Origin: Vanrija pseudolonga
Lineage: Eukaryota; Basidiomycota; Tremellomycetes; Trichosporonales; Trichosporonaceae
Assembly (NCBI RefSeq): GCF_020906515.1
Contig: NC_085849.1
Span: 2,976,001 to 3,040,000 of the forward strand
Direction: 5' to 3'
DNA: 64,000 nucleotides
In this document: one piece after another, positions 43,178-54,018 of the stretch
How the letters are laid out: each line of letters starts with the position of its first letter
Position numbering within the stretch: the first letter of the stretch is position 1
Program-made: the position numbers and the translations under genes
The notes under the pieces: model-generated
The model's database searches: none
What the model was told of the DNA's origin: nothing
What the model saw: only the letters and a program-made list of their open reading frames with translations

Positions 43178-43705
43178 CTAGTCGATCCAGGCTGGCTCCT
43201 CGCCATCATCGTCGTCATCGTACACGAACCGACGCGACACGTCGTCGCTCGCAAAGCGCTTATGCAGCTCCGCCTGCATGGCAGCAACGTACGCGGGGCT
43301 CGAGGCGATGAGGAGCGCGTCGAGGGATTCGTACGCCGTGGTCGGGAGGGGGGTGTCAAGGGTCCACCTGTCGACCTAGCCGTCGGCGTCAGCTGCCTCC
43401 CCTTCCCTCCCTCCTCCTTCCTTCGCCACACTCACGCGATACCCGCCCGCAGAGAGGCTGACCACCGCCTCCCCCTCGCCAGCGAGGAACACGACGCGCG
43501 CGCGCGCGACCACGCGGTCGGGCGTATGCCCGCTCAAGTCGGCTTCAGCTTGCACCTCTGCGCGTTCGGCAGCGGAGCGCGGGAACGACTCCGCCTCGAG
43601 CAGCTCGGTGCGCGCGTCCACCCCGAACGCGTGCGATGCCAGCGCGAGACGCAGCTCGGATATTGGGTCCAGCAGGAGATTGTGCTCTGGCGGCGTGGTG
43701 GACAT
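43178..43705 (-). CDS. GSKIP-domain protein
   Basis: Exons 43436-43705 and 43178-43375 (60-nt intron) give 155 residues. The C-terminal two thirds resemble the GSKIP domain (DUF727) of GSK3-interacting protein: GEAVVSLSAGGYRV, then TTAYESLDALLIASSPAYV, and a final helix AAMQAELHKRF. The family's V-x-L-T/S-x-x-G-F/Y-x-V strand followed by a YES/T-x-x-x-LL-x-x-x-SP-x-Y helix is preserved. In animals the domain binds GSK3; the fungal role is unknown. The protein ends in an acidic tail (YDDDDGEEPAWID). In-frame ATGs upstream, up to 43852, could add 49 Arg/Pro-rich residues; the ATG at 43705 gives the more normal length. Confidence 0.65.
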
Positions 43706-43970
43706 GGCGGTGGGTGTTGTTGTGGCCGGCGCGTGCGAGTGACATTCGCGTTGAGGACCCGCCCGTGGCTGATGGCGTTCCCCACTCCGCGTCATGCCAC
43801 GCGAGGTCGTGCCTGGGGGCGGACTCGGCCACTCACTGGGCTTGGCTGACAACTCCCAACACCTGTGTGGTCTCCGACACGTTCCTACTGCCTCGCACCA
43901 CAGCCAGCACCCCCACCCCCGCTACCTCGTACACATGCATGCAAGTTTTAATCTACTGCCCAACTTTTCC

Positions 43971-45681
43971 CTAAGCCGAGGCCGTCAGGCGAGGCTGGAC
44001 CTCGCCGCCAAGGTTGTCTGGCACGGCCCTGGTGTAGTCGACGTCCGAGACGAGCTTTCCACCAAACTGGATGGGTCCGTACTTCTGCTGGAACTGGGCG
44101 ATACGGGCCTCAACCTCAGGACGGAAGTTCTTCATCAGGCCCTGGATAGGCCAGGCAGCGGCGTCACCAAGAGCGCAGATGGTGTGGCCCTCAACCTGCT
44201 TGCTGCAGGCTGCGTCAGCAACAACAAACCAATATACACCACCAATGGCCACTTACGTGAGCTCGAGGAGCATGTCGATCTCACGCTCCTGGGCGCGACC
44301 CTCGACCATGCGGTCCATCATGTTCATCATCCAGGTGGTACCCTCACGGCAGGGGGTGCACTGGCCACAAGACTCGTGCTTGTAGAATTTGGAGAAACGG
44401 GCAATGGCGCGGATCATGTCGGTCGAGTTGTCCATGACAATGACGGCTCCTGTTCCGAGCGAGGTTCCGTTGTCCTTGAGCGAGTCGTAGTCCATCAAGC
44501 ACTTCTCGGCAGTCTCACGGGTGACGACGGGGACCGAGCAACCACCGGGGATGATACCCTTGAGGTTGCTCCAGCCACCACGGACACCACCGCAGTGCTT
44601 CTCAAGCAGCTCCTGGAGAGGGATCGACATCTCCTCCTCGACAACACAGGGGTTGTTGACGTGGCCCGAGACACAGAAGAGCTTGGTGCCGGCGTTGCGC
44701 TCACGGCCGAAGCCAGCGAACCAAGCACCACCACGACGGGCGATCGTTGGGGCGACGGCGACAGTCTCGACGTTGGCGACGGTCGAGGGGCAGCCAAAGA
44801 GACCGACGTCGGCGGGGAAAGGAGGCTTAAGACGGGGCTTGCCCTGCTTGCCCTCGAGCGACTCGATAAGAGCAGTCTCCTCACCACAGATGTAAGCACC
44901 GGCACCGCGGTGGAGGTAGACGTCAAAGTCGTAGCCCGAGCCGCAGGCGTTCTTGCCGATGAAACCAGCGGCGTAGGCCTCGTCAATGGCCTTCTGGACG
45001 TGGTAGGCCTCCTGGATGAACTCTCCACGGATGTAGATGTAGGCTGAGTGATGTCAGACGGCGGAACGTCATCGGCCCTTGGCTCCTCCTCTAACCCACC
45101 AGCAGTAGCGTTCATGGCACGGCCAGCAACGAGACAGCCCTCGACCAGCTTGTGGGGGTCACCACGCATGATCTCGCGGTCCTTGCAGGTACCGGGCTCT
45201 CCCTCGTCGGCGTTGACGACGAGATACCTTGGGCGGGGGTCCTTCTCCCATCCAGGCTTGTTCACTGCGCACAGGTCAGCCAGCCGCTTACAGATGTCGG
45301 GCAGCACGACGCACTGAAGCTCCACTTGAGGCCCGAAGGGAAACCGGCACCACCACGGCCACGGAGACCAGAGTCCTTGATGGTCTGGATGATCCACGAG
45401 TCACCCTTGAGGAGGATGTCCTTCGTCCTGTGCCAGTCGCCGCGGGCCTGGGCACCCTTGATTCCTGCGACGCGTTAGTTGCCTGCTTGTCTTGTATAGT
45501 GCCAGGCGGGGGCACTGCGCGCCTCACCCCAGTCCTCGCGAGTGAAGAGGTTGGTGAAGATGCGGTCCTGGTCCTTGAGGCCGCCGTAGTGACGAACGGG
45601 CGTGTCGGCAACAGTCGCGAGGCCGCGGACCTGGGTCGACGCCGTCCGGAGGGAGCGGGGGAGGGCAGTTGATCGGAGCAT
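43971..45681 (-). CDS. NDUFV1: NADH:ubiquinone oxidoreductase 51-kDa (flavoprotein 1) subunit
   Basis: Complex I subunit that binds FMN, NADH and the N3 iron-sulfur cluster on the matrix side of the inner membrane. Exons 45528-45681, 45315-45464, 45100-45264, 44257-45043 and 43971-44202 give 495 residues. The presequence is followed by [12 protein letters not shown] and the FMN/NADH glycine motif [18 protein letters not shown]. Further landmarks are [39 protein letters not shown] and [13 protein letters not shown]. The N3 cluster ligands lie in [13 protein letters not shown] with the fourth Cys in [13 protein letters not shown]. All catalytic and cluster residues are intact. Confidence 0.97.
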
Positions 45682-46913
45682 GTCGTCGTCGCTTGTGAGT
45701 GGTGATGTGACGACGGTGTGCGAGTAGCCTAGACGACTGCGATGGTCGTTGTTGGAGTTGCGTGTCTGTAGTAGGTCACGACCCGACTTGGCTGCTCCGT
45801 CGCTGCTGCTGCTGCCTGCTGCCGTCCCAACTCGCATTGAGGGCCACTCCATTGGGCGGAGCGCACCGGGTCCACCAAAGGGCAGGACGGAATCAAATCC
45901 GCTGTGGATTCGGCGTTTTGGCGGACTGTGGCACTTAGCAAGGGGCAGACTTGGCTGGGCCATTGTTGACAAGTCAGGCGCGGGCGGGGTGCATCGAGCA
46001 TCCTTTGTCACTGTCGAGGTCGCTGTCGCCACCGTCGCCGCCGAGGCCGAGCCCATTCCTCGTATCATTTCCCCCGATAGCGACTCGACTCGACCAAAGG
46101 ACGAGGGGCGGCACAGAGGGCGCAATCCGAAACCGACTGGCGTTTGGGGCGCAGTTCGGACCATGACAGTTCACCATGCCTCAATGTCACATGCACATGC
46201 GTCTGCGACTTTGCCACCCGCCCGCCCTACCCGCAGGTGGCGTCGTTGCAGCAACAACGAGGCAGATACGCGCGATTAGAACCAAAAGGTCTCTGTGCAC
46301 ACCGCCCGCCAGAGAGGCTCGAGTGGCCTCGTGTCACCGCGGCGGCGTGATAAGTGGCCACGCAGCAAACGTGGGGGACGACGATGCCGGCGGTCTGTGC
46401 CGCTGCGCTTGCTCGTGGTCTACGAGCCTGCTTGCCGTTGGCTGCGACGTGCTGACTCGAGGCAGCACTGGCCCGTGTACCCGTGTCTCTCTCTCGCCCT
46501 CGTGTGTGACCCCCCAAAGGCCCCAAGATATCACGACGCAGTGCCCCACCCCATCCACCCTTTTGTCTTTTGTGCCTCGTCGTCGTACTGATTCACTTAC
46601 ACCTCCCCCCCTCTCTCCACACACACACACACGTCCACATCCTTTAACCGCAGCACCCACCGCGTCGTCGTCACATTTGCCCAGTGTCCCCCCCTCGTCG
46701 ACAACCCCTTTACCCTGCCTATCTCCCATCCGCTCGTCAGATTGCTTCTCTGCCGCGTGCCTGCCTATCGCTTGCTCGCTCACCACGCTCACCGCCCCCG
46801 CTGCCCCCGCTTCCACCAGCACAACCACCACCGCGACCGCCTTCCCCACCGCCCTCACCCCCCTCACCCCTTCACCCACCCACACAACAACAGCCTATAT
46901 AAACCTTACAATC
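45682..46913. other. Divergent intergenic region with simple repeats and a TATA box
   Basis: A 1.2-kb gap between NDUFV1 and an unknown gene. It has a short CA repeat (46618-46632) and a C-rich tract (46540-46890) ending in a TATA-like box. Frames here are of random composition. Confidence 0.55.
46896..46903 (+). promoter_or_regulatory. TATA box (TATATAAA)
   Basis: A perfect TATATAAA, just 11 bases before the first ATG of the next gene. If transcription starts the usual 30 or more bases downstream, the ATG at 46914 would not be in the message, which bears on start choice. Confidence 0.45.
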
Positions 46914-47571
46914 ATGGCAACCCAAACTGCCTTCTCTCATTTCCATTCCACGTCCTTTTATCACCCAGTCGCCGCTGTTCACAACACATACCCATCAGTC
47001 GCCACCAGTACCATCCCAGGTAAGCTACCCTTCAACGATGACTCAGCACACACACCCGCTCACACCACCAGACATGGACTACCTCACCATTCTCGCAACC
47101 CGCTCTGTTGTGCTCTTCCGTACGCCCACTGCCCGCAAGGTGCCCGGCTCGACGGGATACCTTCTCCCGCCCAAGCCGATTGCAGTCTCGCTTCTCAAGC
47201 TCATTTACGGCGACACGCACTGCGCATACTTTCTCATCGAACACGTTCTCGAGGGCGCACGTTCGAGCACGCACGGCGAGTTCAACCCGGCCACGGTCGA
47301 CCACGACGACAAGGCCCTCTCTCAGGCGGTCGAGGCGATCGCTTGGGAGGAGATTGACCGTGCCAAGGTCTTCTCGCGCGCCCTGGGCCAGCTGTTCGCC
47401 CGCGTCGACAGCGTGAGCGAGAGCCAGGTTCATGACCTCGCCGCGACCCATGGCCTCGAGCTCGCCGTGAGCGGGCCACACACCACTGCCGGCGGCGCGG
47501 GTGGCGACACGCTCCACCAGCCGCACCCATTCGACGCAACTCCCGCCGACGCCACTGCAGTGTTCGCCTAA
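46914..47571 (+). CDS. Unknown protein, start uncertain
   Basis: Exons 46914-47019 and 47072-47571 (52-nt intron, GTAAGC donor) give 201 residues. No family is recognised. The N-terminal exon is rich in His, Ser, Thr and Phe. The second exon begins DMDYLTILATRSVVLFRTPT and has a helical middle (PIAVSLLKLIYGDTHCAYFL; ALSQAVEAIAWEEIDRAKVF), then a Gly/His/Pro tail. Alternative starts are the ATG at 47038, read through the intron, and the ATG at 47074. Either would fit better with the TATA box at 46896. The helical middle and the lack of stops over 500 bases suggest a real gene. Confidence 0.55.
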
Positions 47572-47903
47572 TCCAGACCAACGTGAACGCTGCCGGCGGC
47601 CAGCATGGCCACCCACCCACCTTTGCCGCCCGGCGGCGCTAGGGGCGTCTAGAGTGCTGTGCGCCCACATACGTCAGCACGACTTCATGCTTCCCTTCCC
47701 CCTTTCTCCTCGGCCCCGTTTCAACCTCCTCCACTCTGGCTCGAATGTTCTCTGTTCAAGCATCCGCATCATCGCACAAGTCTCTCCTGTCTCAAGATAT
47801 CGTCATCAAGCATTGTAGCAATCCACCAGTTGACAAGGGTTCTTTTTCTCAAGGTCTCAAGGACATGTTTTGGTGTTTGCTGTTCTGGGATGTGTGCCGT
47901 CTC
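47572..47903. other. Convergent intergenic gap
   Basis: A 332-bp gap between two convergent genes. No feature is seen beyond C/T-rich stretches. Confidence 0.5.
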
Positions 47904-48362
47904 TCAAAGTGCCAGCGCGATGTAGCTGTATCATATGTTAGTATTATTCATGTGCGTGGTGTACCAACCCAGAGATCATGGCCAAGCCGCCGAGGGGAGT
48001 GAGCGGGCCGAACACCTTGGCGACCTGGTCGCGCCAGAGGACGAGGCCAAAGATTGTGCCGCTGAAGGTGAGGGCGCCGCCGATAATGAGGCCGGCAGCC
48101 GTCTTGTACCTGCGCGCGCCGAGGGCAACGGACGGGTGGGCCGAGATGGCGAGCAGTGCGAGGCCGTTGAAAATGAGGTAGCTCGAGCCCGTCATCCACG
48201 ACGTGTGTGACTTCTCGGGCAGCTCGGGGAAGCGCGCGCGGAGGGCGTGGGCGCCAAACGCGCCAAACGACATGCCAGTGGCGGCTGGGGCGTGAGTGGG
48301 GGTTGCCAAGCTATGCACTGACTCAAAGCGGCGCCGGCGCGGAACAAGGTCTGGGCGCTCAT
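47904..48362 (-). CDS. DUF423/TMEM256-family small membrane protein
   Basis: Exons 48323-48362, 47969-48284 and 47904-47925 give 125 residues. The family signature SFGAFGAHALRARFPE follows a short N-terminal helix. Two or three more hydrophobic segments come next (SSYLIFNGLALLAISAHP, TAAGLIIGGALTFSGTIFGL, PLTPLGGLAMISGYIALAL). The last exon is only 22 nt; the intron before it has a GTTGGT donor and a perfect TACTAAC branch site. Without it the frame would read on past the family's usual end. Function is not known for the family; eukaryotic members are membrane proteins often found with mitochondria. Confidence 0.82.
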
Positions 48363-48704
48363 TTTGTGTATGTGTGTGTGTGTGTGCGGAGGTGGTTGTG
48401 TGTGGTCTTGTTCGAGGTCAAAGTCGCGACGAGGACAAAGCCGGCCTTGGACCCAACAATGGTCTCGGCCGGGGTGCCGGAATGCGTCACTGCTCGGCGC
48501 GTAGCGGACTCCCTCCACCACAGCTTGGCATTTGTGGACGGATTAGGCGCGTGTCTTGAACCCTGAAAATTACTTCCGCGCCTACCACCAACGAAAGGAC
48601 CATTTGCCACCAAGCACCTCGAACTCGCAAGTTAGCAACGCATATATTTCATCACGCGGCTCACGCCCAACAAAACAGCCTACACCACCACACGCGACCA
48701 CAGA
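48363..48704. other. Divergent promoter with a GT repeat
   Basis: A 342-bp divergent promoter. It includes eight TG units at 48371-48386 directly upstream of the DUF423 gene's start. Confidence 0.6.
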
Positions 48705-49866
48705 ATGGCGGGAGCACAGGCGCAGCTTCACGTGTACCCGCACTTCAACCACGAGGAGGCGGCGGCAGTCGCGGCGGAATTCGTGCAGAGTGAGCTTGCA
48801 GTTCTCGTTCGCAGGCACAAGCTGACACACCAGGTCTCGACAACCTCCAGGGCGAGGTGACGTTTCTGCTGCAGGAGATCCGGGAGAAGGATGAGCGGAT
48901 AGGCCGTGAGTAGCTATCGATCGGATGAGAGAGCCCAGCTGACGCACACAGAACTGCTCAACCGCATCAACCAGCGGCACTATGGCCTGACGAAGAGCAT
49001 CAAGAACCTGTCGTCGGCCAACGCGCAGCCCTCAACAGCGACCTTCACCCTCCCCATCCCGGCGGGTGCGGCGCTCCCCACGGCCCACCTGAGCACCAAG
49101 GACGCGCAGAACGTCGCCAAGATCCAGACCGAGTGGGGCAAGATCGAGTCGCTGCAGGCCGAGAAGATCAAGCTCGCCGAGCGGCTGGAGCGCATCGTGC
49201 TGCGTGCGCGAGAGCGCGGAAAGAACGAGTGGCACAAGGTCGGCGGCATGGACATTGACGAGCTGGACACGGACGTCAAGATGGGCGACTTGGGCGGCGC
49301 AGAGGTGCTCCTGCCTGCCCAGGGGCTCGGCAGCGGCAGCGACGCGCGCCACGTCAAGCGGCGCAACAAGCCCGGCAATATGCCATTAGCCGCCGCCATC
49401 AGCGCCGGCAGCAGCATGGGCACGCTCGTCGGCTCGCCGGGCAGCATGCCGCCCCCGCCTGCGCCGCGTGCGGGCAGCGTCTCGCGCGCTACTGGTGGCG
49501 CACGCGGTGCCCGCGCAGAGCGCCACCAGAGCATCGCAACGACCATGTCGGATGTGGACGCCGACGGCGAGGTCGAGATGGCGGACGGCGGCGACGTCGA
49601 GGCCGACGACGCAATCTACTGCTTCTGCCAGCAGAAGAGCTACGGCGAGATGATTGGGTGCGACAACGACAAGTGCCAGTTTGAATGGGTGAGTGGGGAA
49701 GGGGTGGTAGGGAGTGGTGTGCTGACGCCTCCAGTTCCACGTCAAGTGCGTCAATATCAACGGACAGCTGCCGGATACGTGGTACTGCCCCGACTGTGTG
49801 CAAAAGCTTGGGCTCAGCTCGAGCGACGGCAAGGTGGCCAAGGACAGAAAGGGACGGAGAAAGTAG
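48705..49866 (+). CDS. ING-family PHD-finger protein (Yng2/Png1 type)
   Basis: Exons 48705-48789, 48834-48905, 48952-49688 and 49735-49866 give 341 residues. The N-terminal ING helix region (SLDNLQGEVTFLLQEIREKD, then LLNRINQRHYGLTKSI) is followed by a Gly/Ala/Ser-rich linker. The C-terminal PHD finger has YCFCQQKSYGEMIGCDND then CQFEWFHVKCVNI, ending PDTWYCPDCVQKLG. The aromatic and acidic residues that read H3K4me3 (Y at the start, the conserved EMIGCD and W) are present. A Lys/Arg tail ends the protein. ING proteins are subunits of histone acetyltransferase or deacetylase complexes (NuA4, NuA3, Rpd3L). Which complex it joins cannot be told from sequence alone. Confidence 0.9.
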
Positions 49867-50176
49867 GCGGAGGGGAGGAGGGCGCCGGGGCGCCGCGTTG
49901 TACAGTATCCTGGCGTAGCAGGCGTGTAGCATGTATCACGAGTGTAGAGTGCGGCATGGCGAGCGAACTGCAGTGTCGTCGTGAACATGATACATGGTGT
50001 ATTAGATGCGGCTAGATATGACGATGATGATTGCGATGATACAACATGGTGTCTGCGTTTGGCCTCTTCTCAGTCTTGCTCTCCCGTCTCGCGGCTCGTG
50101 TCTTGCGCCTTGCGCCTTGCGCGCCGCTCTTGCACTACCAACCTGCTGCGGATCAACACCACCCACATCCACCACC
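49867..50176. other. Convergent intergenic gap
   Basis: A 310-bp gap between the ING gene and the F-box-like gene, which converge. No gene is seen. Confidence 0.5.
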
Positions 50177-51569
50177 CTAGTGCCACTCCTCACTGGGGAT
50201 ACTCTGCGCAGTGCCCTGGGCGTCCTGGTTGCGATTGACCATGGGGCTGATCCAGCGCGGCGCAGCGTCGAGCACAACGCCGCCAGCGTGCCCGCCGCCC
50301 TCGCCGGCACCGACACGCCAGCCCCAGCGCTCGTAGCCCTTGAGCTGGCGGTAGTCGAGGTCGACGACCTGCGTCCACCACCACCCGCGAACGAGGGTGG
50401 GGCAGGCGGCGAGCAGCTCCTCGGCAGCGAAGGCTGCGGCGTCGCGCCACTCGCCACAGTCGTCTGCCAGGCCTGGCACAATGGCGGACGGCGACAGGCA
50501 GAGGTCGAGAGACGTCAAGGCGCGGTAGTGCGCCAGCTGGGAATAGAGCGCGCCGCCGGGCGAGAGCCAGCGCGCGCGCGCCTCTGCGCCGCCGGCGGGC
50601 GCGTCGTTGTCCTCTGGCGGCGGAGGCCCGTGTGCCGGCGAGAGCGAGTACACTACCTGCACTTTCCGGCTCGTGTCGTACGGCGCGACGAACACCTCTT
50701 GCAGCGTCCCCGCGCAGGGCCGTAGTGCCGCGAGCACGGTGACGGGGTCCCACTCGTCGCTGACCTTGATGTGTATGTTCGTGAGGGGCGCGCGCGCGAG
50801 CACGCCCACGAGCGGCGCGATCGTGCTCACGGGCGCGAAAGTGACGCTCGCGCACTTGATCCGCTGCAGCCCGGGCGACCAAGACGCAAGCAGGTACGTC
50901 ATGTGCGCGCTGCACACGCGGCACTTGAGCGCGACGTCGAGCGAGCGCAGCGCCGGCAGGGTCAGCCCCGCGTCCTCGGCCCCGTGCCGCCCGAGCGCAA
51001 AGTACCGTTCTTGGCCTGCGCCGTAGGCATCGTGCGAGCAGAACGGGTTGTGCGCGAGCTCGACAGACGCGAGGTTGGCCGCGCGCGAGAGCACGCCGAC
51101 GAGCAGCTCGAAGCGCGCGAGCGCGGTGAGCGGGGGCACGGGCCGGTCGGGCGATCGCGAGGGCGTGAAGCGCAGGTATCTGGCGTTAGTAGCTGCCCCG
51201 TGGCCTGACCCACCTGACCCGGCGCAGCACCTCGTCGGGGGCAGAAGCCCAGCGCACAAGGCGCGCATGCGCGTCCCACTCGTCGCGAATCTCGATCCCG
51301 ACCTCGCGCGGCCTGATGGCGTCGCGGACGCGGCGGCATGTGGCGCGGAGGGCGCGTACATCGCGCGCGCCGTACCCGCGCGCCGGGGGGCCGAGGTTGA
51401 TCCAGTGCTCGCCGAGGCTGTTCTCTGCTGCCGGGCACGCGAGCGAGGCAATGTGCGCCACTAGCTCGTCGGGCAGGTCGGCGAAGCTTGTGCGCGGCGG
51501 CTTTGGCGGCGATGGGGACGGTGGGAGGGGGAGCGGGGGGAGCGCGAAGAAGGTGAGCGTTAGGGCCAT
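50177..51569 (-). CDS. F-box-like protein
   Basis: Exons 51214-51569 and 50177-51179 (34-nt intron with CTAAC branch) give 452 residues. A proline-rich start is followed by FADLPDELVAHIASLACP and later RALRATCRRVRDAIRP, the two helices of an F-box-like motif. The remainder has weak leucine-rich alternation (LPALRSLDVALK, LTSLDLCLSP) as in fungal F-box/LRR proteins. Such proteins usually recruit substrates to SCF ubiquitin ligase through Skp1. Substrate is unknown, and the repeat part is too diverged to classify. Confidence 0.62.
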
Positions 51570-52380
51570 TGTTGCAAGTGGCCGAGATTGATTCGGAGGA
51601 AGACAGACAGACAGGCAGACAGACAGCCGTGTCTCGGGGCCGTATCGCGTTGGCGTCGCCTAGGCTGTGGGCGTCCTCGTTTTCGTCGTGCCAGTGCTCG
51701 CGGTGCTCGTGGCCGCAGCGACAGGCATATCAGTGTCAGTGTTCAAGTTGCTGCAAGTTGCGAGCAGCACAAGTTGATGTGAAGCGATAATGTGCGCACA
51801 CAGACCACCTCACCTCGGTCTCGACGCCGTCCCATCGCCGCGGTGACGTCAGCGAGCCTACGCCGACCCCGCCCCCGCTTGAGGCTTTGCCGCCCCGTAA
51901 CCCCGCCCCCACTCGTATCGTCGCCGCTTAGCCGTCGGCCGCCATGCCTCGACGAAGGCACAATGCCAAGAACTGCGCATCTGCGCCGTGCGGCGGCGTG
52001 GAGGGCGAGAGACCGACGACGCACGCACACGCCAGCGAGTTTCGCTTTTCTGGCGCCGAAAATCACTCGATAAGCAAAATGCTGTGCACAGACCACCACC
52101 ACCACCAACCACAGTGTGGCACAACCACCATCTCGTCAAGAACGTGCATTTCCGTGCGCCGTCTACAACTCTCGCAGATGCTAACATCGAGCCTAAATCA
52201 AACCGAAACAACGAGGCGGGTCGCGTGTGCTGCGCCTTTAAACGACAATGCACTATGAGGGAAGGGTGAGGAAGGGGGACGGGGGAGGGGGGGGGGGGGT
52301 AGGAAGTGGGGAGGCAAGTCCTCGACCTCGCTGCAAGACGGAGGTCAAGCAAGAGCGCGTTTCGCTTCTAACCGGCACGG
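51570..52380. other. Intergenic with a G-rich tract
   Basis: This lies upstream of the F-box-like gene and downstream of the WW gene. A 13-base G run at 52287-52299 is preceded by further G runs (GGGGGAC, GGGGGA), so a G-quadruplex is possible. A CAGA repeat occurs at 51603-51625. I see no gene. Confidence 0.55.
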
Positions 52381-53385
52381 TTAGAAGTCCCCGCCACCGA
52401 AATCTCCTCCGCCATCGAATCCGCCACCGCCGTCGTAGTTGTCCTGGGCCTGTCCGTCCATGTAGCCGTCCATGTACTGGTCGTGGCTGTACTGAGAACG
52501 TTAGTGATGAAAAAAGGGGGTGTGGCGTGTGTGTAGAATAGGCACGGGCCTTAGTGATGGAGTGATGGGTGATCGGCGGTGGCCAGGAGGGCGGGGAGGG
52601 AGGGGGATGGAGGAGGGGGATACTCACGTTGGACATCATGTTGCCGATCATCATACCACCGAGGAGACCACCACCCATACCGAGCATTGCCTGTGACGAC
52701 GTTAGCCATATCCTCCGTCGCTAGGCACAGCCACACTCACGCCGGTACCCGCGCCCATGCCCTGCCTCTGGGGCTGCTGCTGGACGACCATGGGCTGCTG
52801 GGGGTATCCGCCCATCATGGGCTGGCCGTACATGGGCTGACCGTAGCCCATCTGGGGCTGGCCGTAACCCATCTGCGGCTGGCCGTAGCCCATGGGGCGC
52901 TGGCCGTAAGCCTGCTGCTGCTGGTATCCTCCGCCGTAGCCCTGCTGCTGCTGGTACTGGGGCGGGGGCTGCTGGTTGTTGTTGTTCTTGCCCGTCAGCT
53001 TGGAGAAGAGGCCGCCGCGCGTCTTCTTCTCGTCGCCGTCGTTGCTCTGCTGCTGGGAAGCATTAGGCTGGTACGACGCCTTCTCGTTGGCGCTCGGGGG
53101 CGGGCCGGAGGGCGAAGCGAAGCCGCCGGCGGGAGGTGCCTCGTCGGCAGGGCTACAGTGTCAGCGGCGAGCGGCGAGGCGACAGGCGGCTCCAGCGGCG
53201 ACCTACTGCGTCCACGACGATTTTGGGCCACCGGGCGCCTTGGTGTTGACGTAGAACCAGGTGTTGTAGTCGGGGTTAAGCCTGTGGTGTGAGCACTGGA
53301 GCAGTGGGGCTGGGCGGCGGCGAGTGCCGACTCACTGTGTCACCCATCCGTCCGGGAGGGGGCGGGTGTCGGGGTTGGAGGACAT
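52381..53385 (-). CDS. WW-domain protein with Gln/Gly/Tyr-rich repeats and glycine zipper
   Basis: Exons 53336-53385, 53207-53281, 52741-53152, 52628-52690 and 52381-52491 give 236 residues. A single WW domain is assembled from the first three exons: RPLPDGWVTQLNPDYNTWFY then VNTKAPGGPKSSWTHP, with both signature Trp residues and the final Pro. Next is a Gln/Pro/Gly region with repeated MGYGQPQ units. A glycine/methionine segment follows (MLGMGGGLLGGMMIGNMM), resembling a glycine-zipper membrane helix. The tail is Gly/Asp/Phe-rich. WW domains bind proline-rich partners; the function here is unknown. The repeat region is prion-like in composition. Confidence 0.82.
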
Positions 53386-54018
53386 GTCGGTGTCGCCAGA
53401 GATTGAGTGTTGTTGGGGGTGTTTGCCACTGAGAGGATGAAGTTGTGCAGTTGATGAAGAGGATGCAAGAGAGTGAGATATGAGTGGGAGGTGGATGGGG
53501 GGACAATGCCAAGTATTGGTCTGGGTCTTGGGATGCTTGGGTGCTCGCTCAGCGTCTGGCCAGCCAGCCAGCTGGCTGTAGTCCTCCCCCCACCCCACCC
53601 CGCCGGCCGCCTTGCCTTCCAACCTGGATGGTTCCACCAGCAAGATCAAATCACGTGATTGTGTTAAACTCCGCATATTAAGCGAAGCGTCACTGCCGGA
53701 TGCACTCGCTGCTCTGCTCTCTACGCTGCGTCAATTTGTGGGTGGCTCTGGCGGTGGCTGCTGCCGGAATGGTCCAGCAAAACAAGTGCGGCGACTACCG
53801 GCGAGCAACGTGCTAATCTACACCAAAGATCGACCATCTGCGTTCGGTCGGAGATGGGCATCGACCGCCGCCGCCGCCGCCGCCCTGGAACAAACGCACA
53901 CACCGCAATTCAGTCGCGAACAACAGCGGACATTGCCTCACGACCCACCCCATACGTCATTCTCCCCTCAATGCTTAATGCGACATCGTTACAACGAATC
54001 TAGGACTATATGCACACC
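53386..54018. other. Intergenic, upstream of the WW-domain gene
   Basis: A 633-bp gap containing an ATCACGTGAT palindrome and a GCC run near 53870. No gene is seen. Confidence 0.55.
53650..53659. promoter_or_regulatory. ATCACGTGAT palindrome (E-box type)
   Basis: A ten-base perfect palindrome with a CACGTG core, 265 bp upstream of the WW-domain gene start. It is a consensus bHLH site; use is not shown. Confidence 0.35.
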
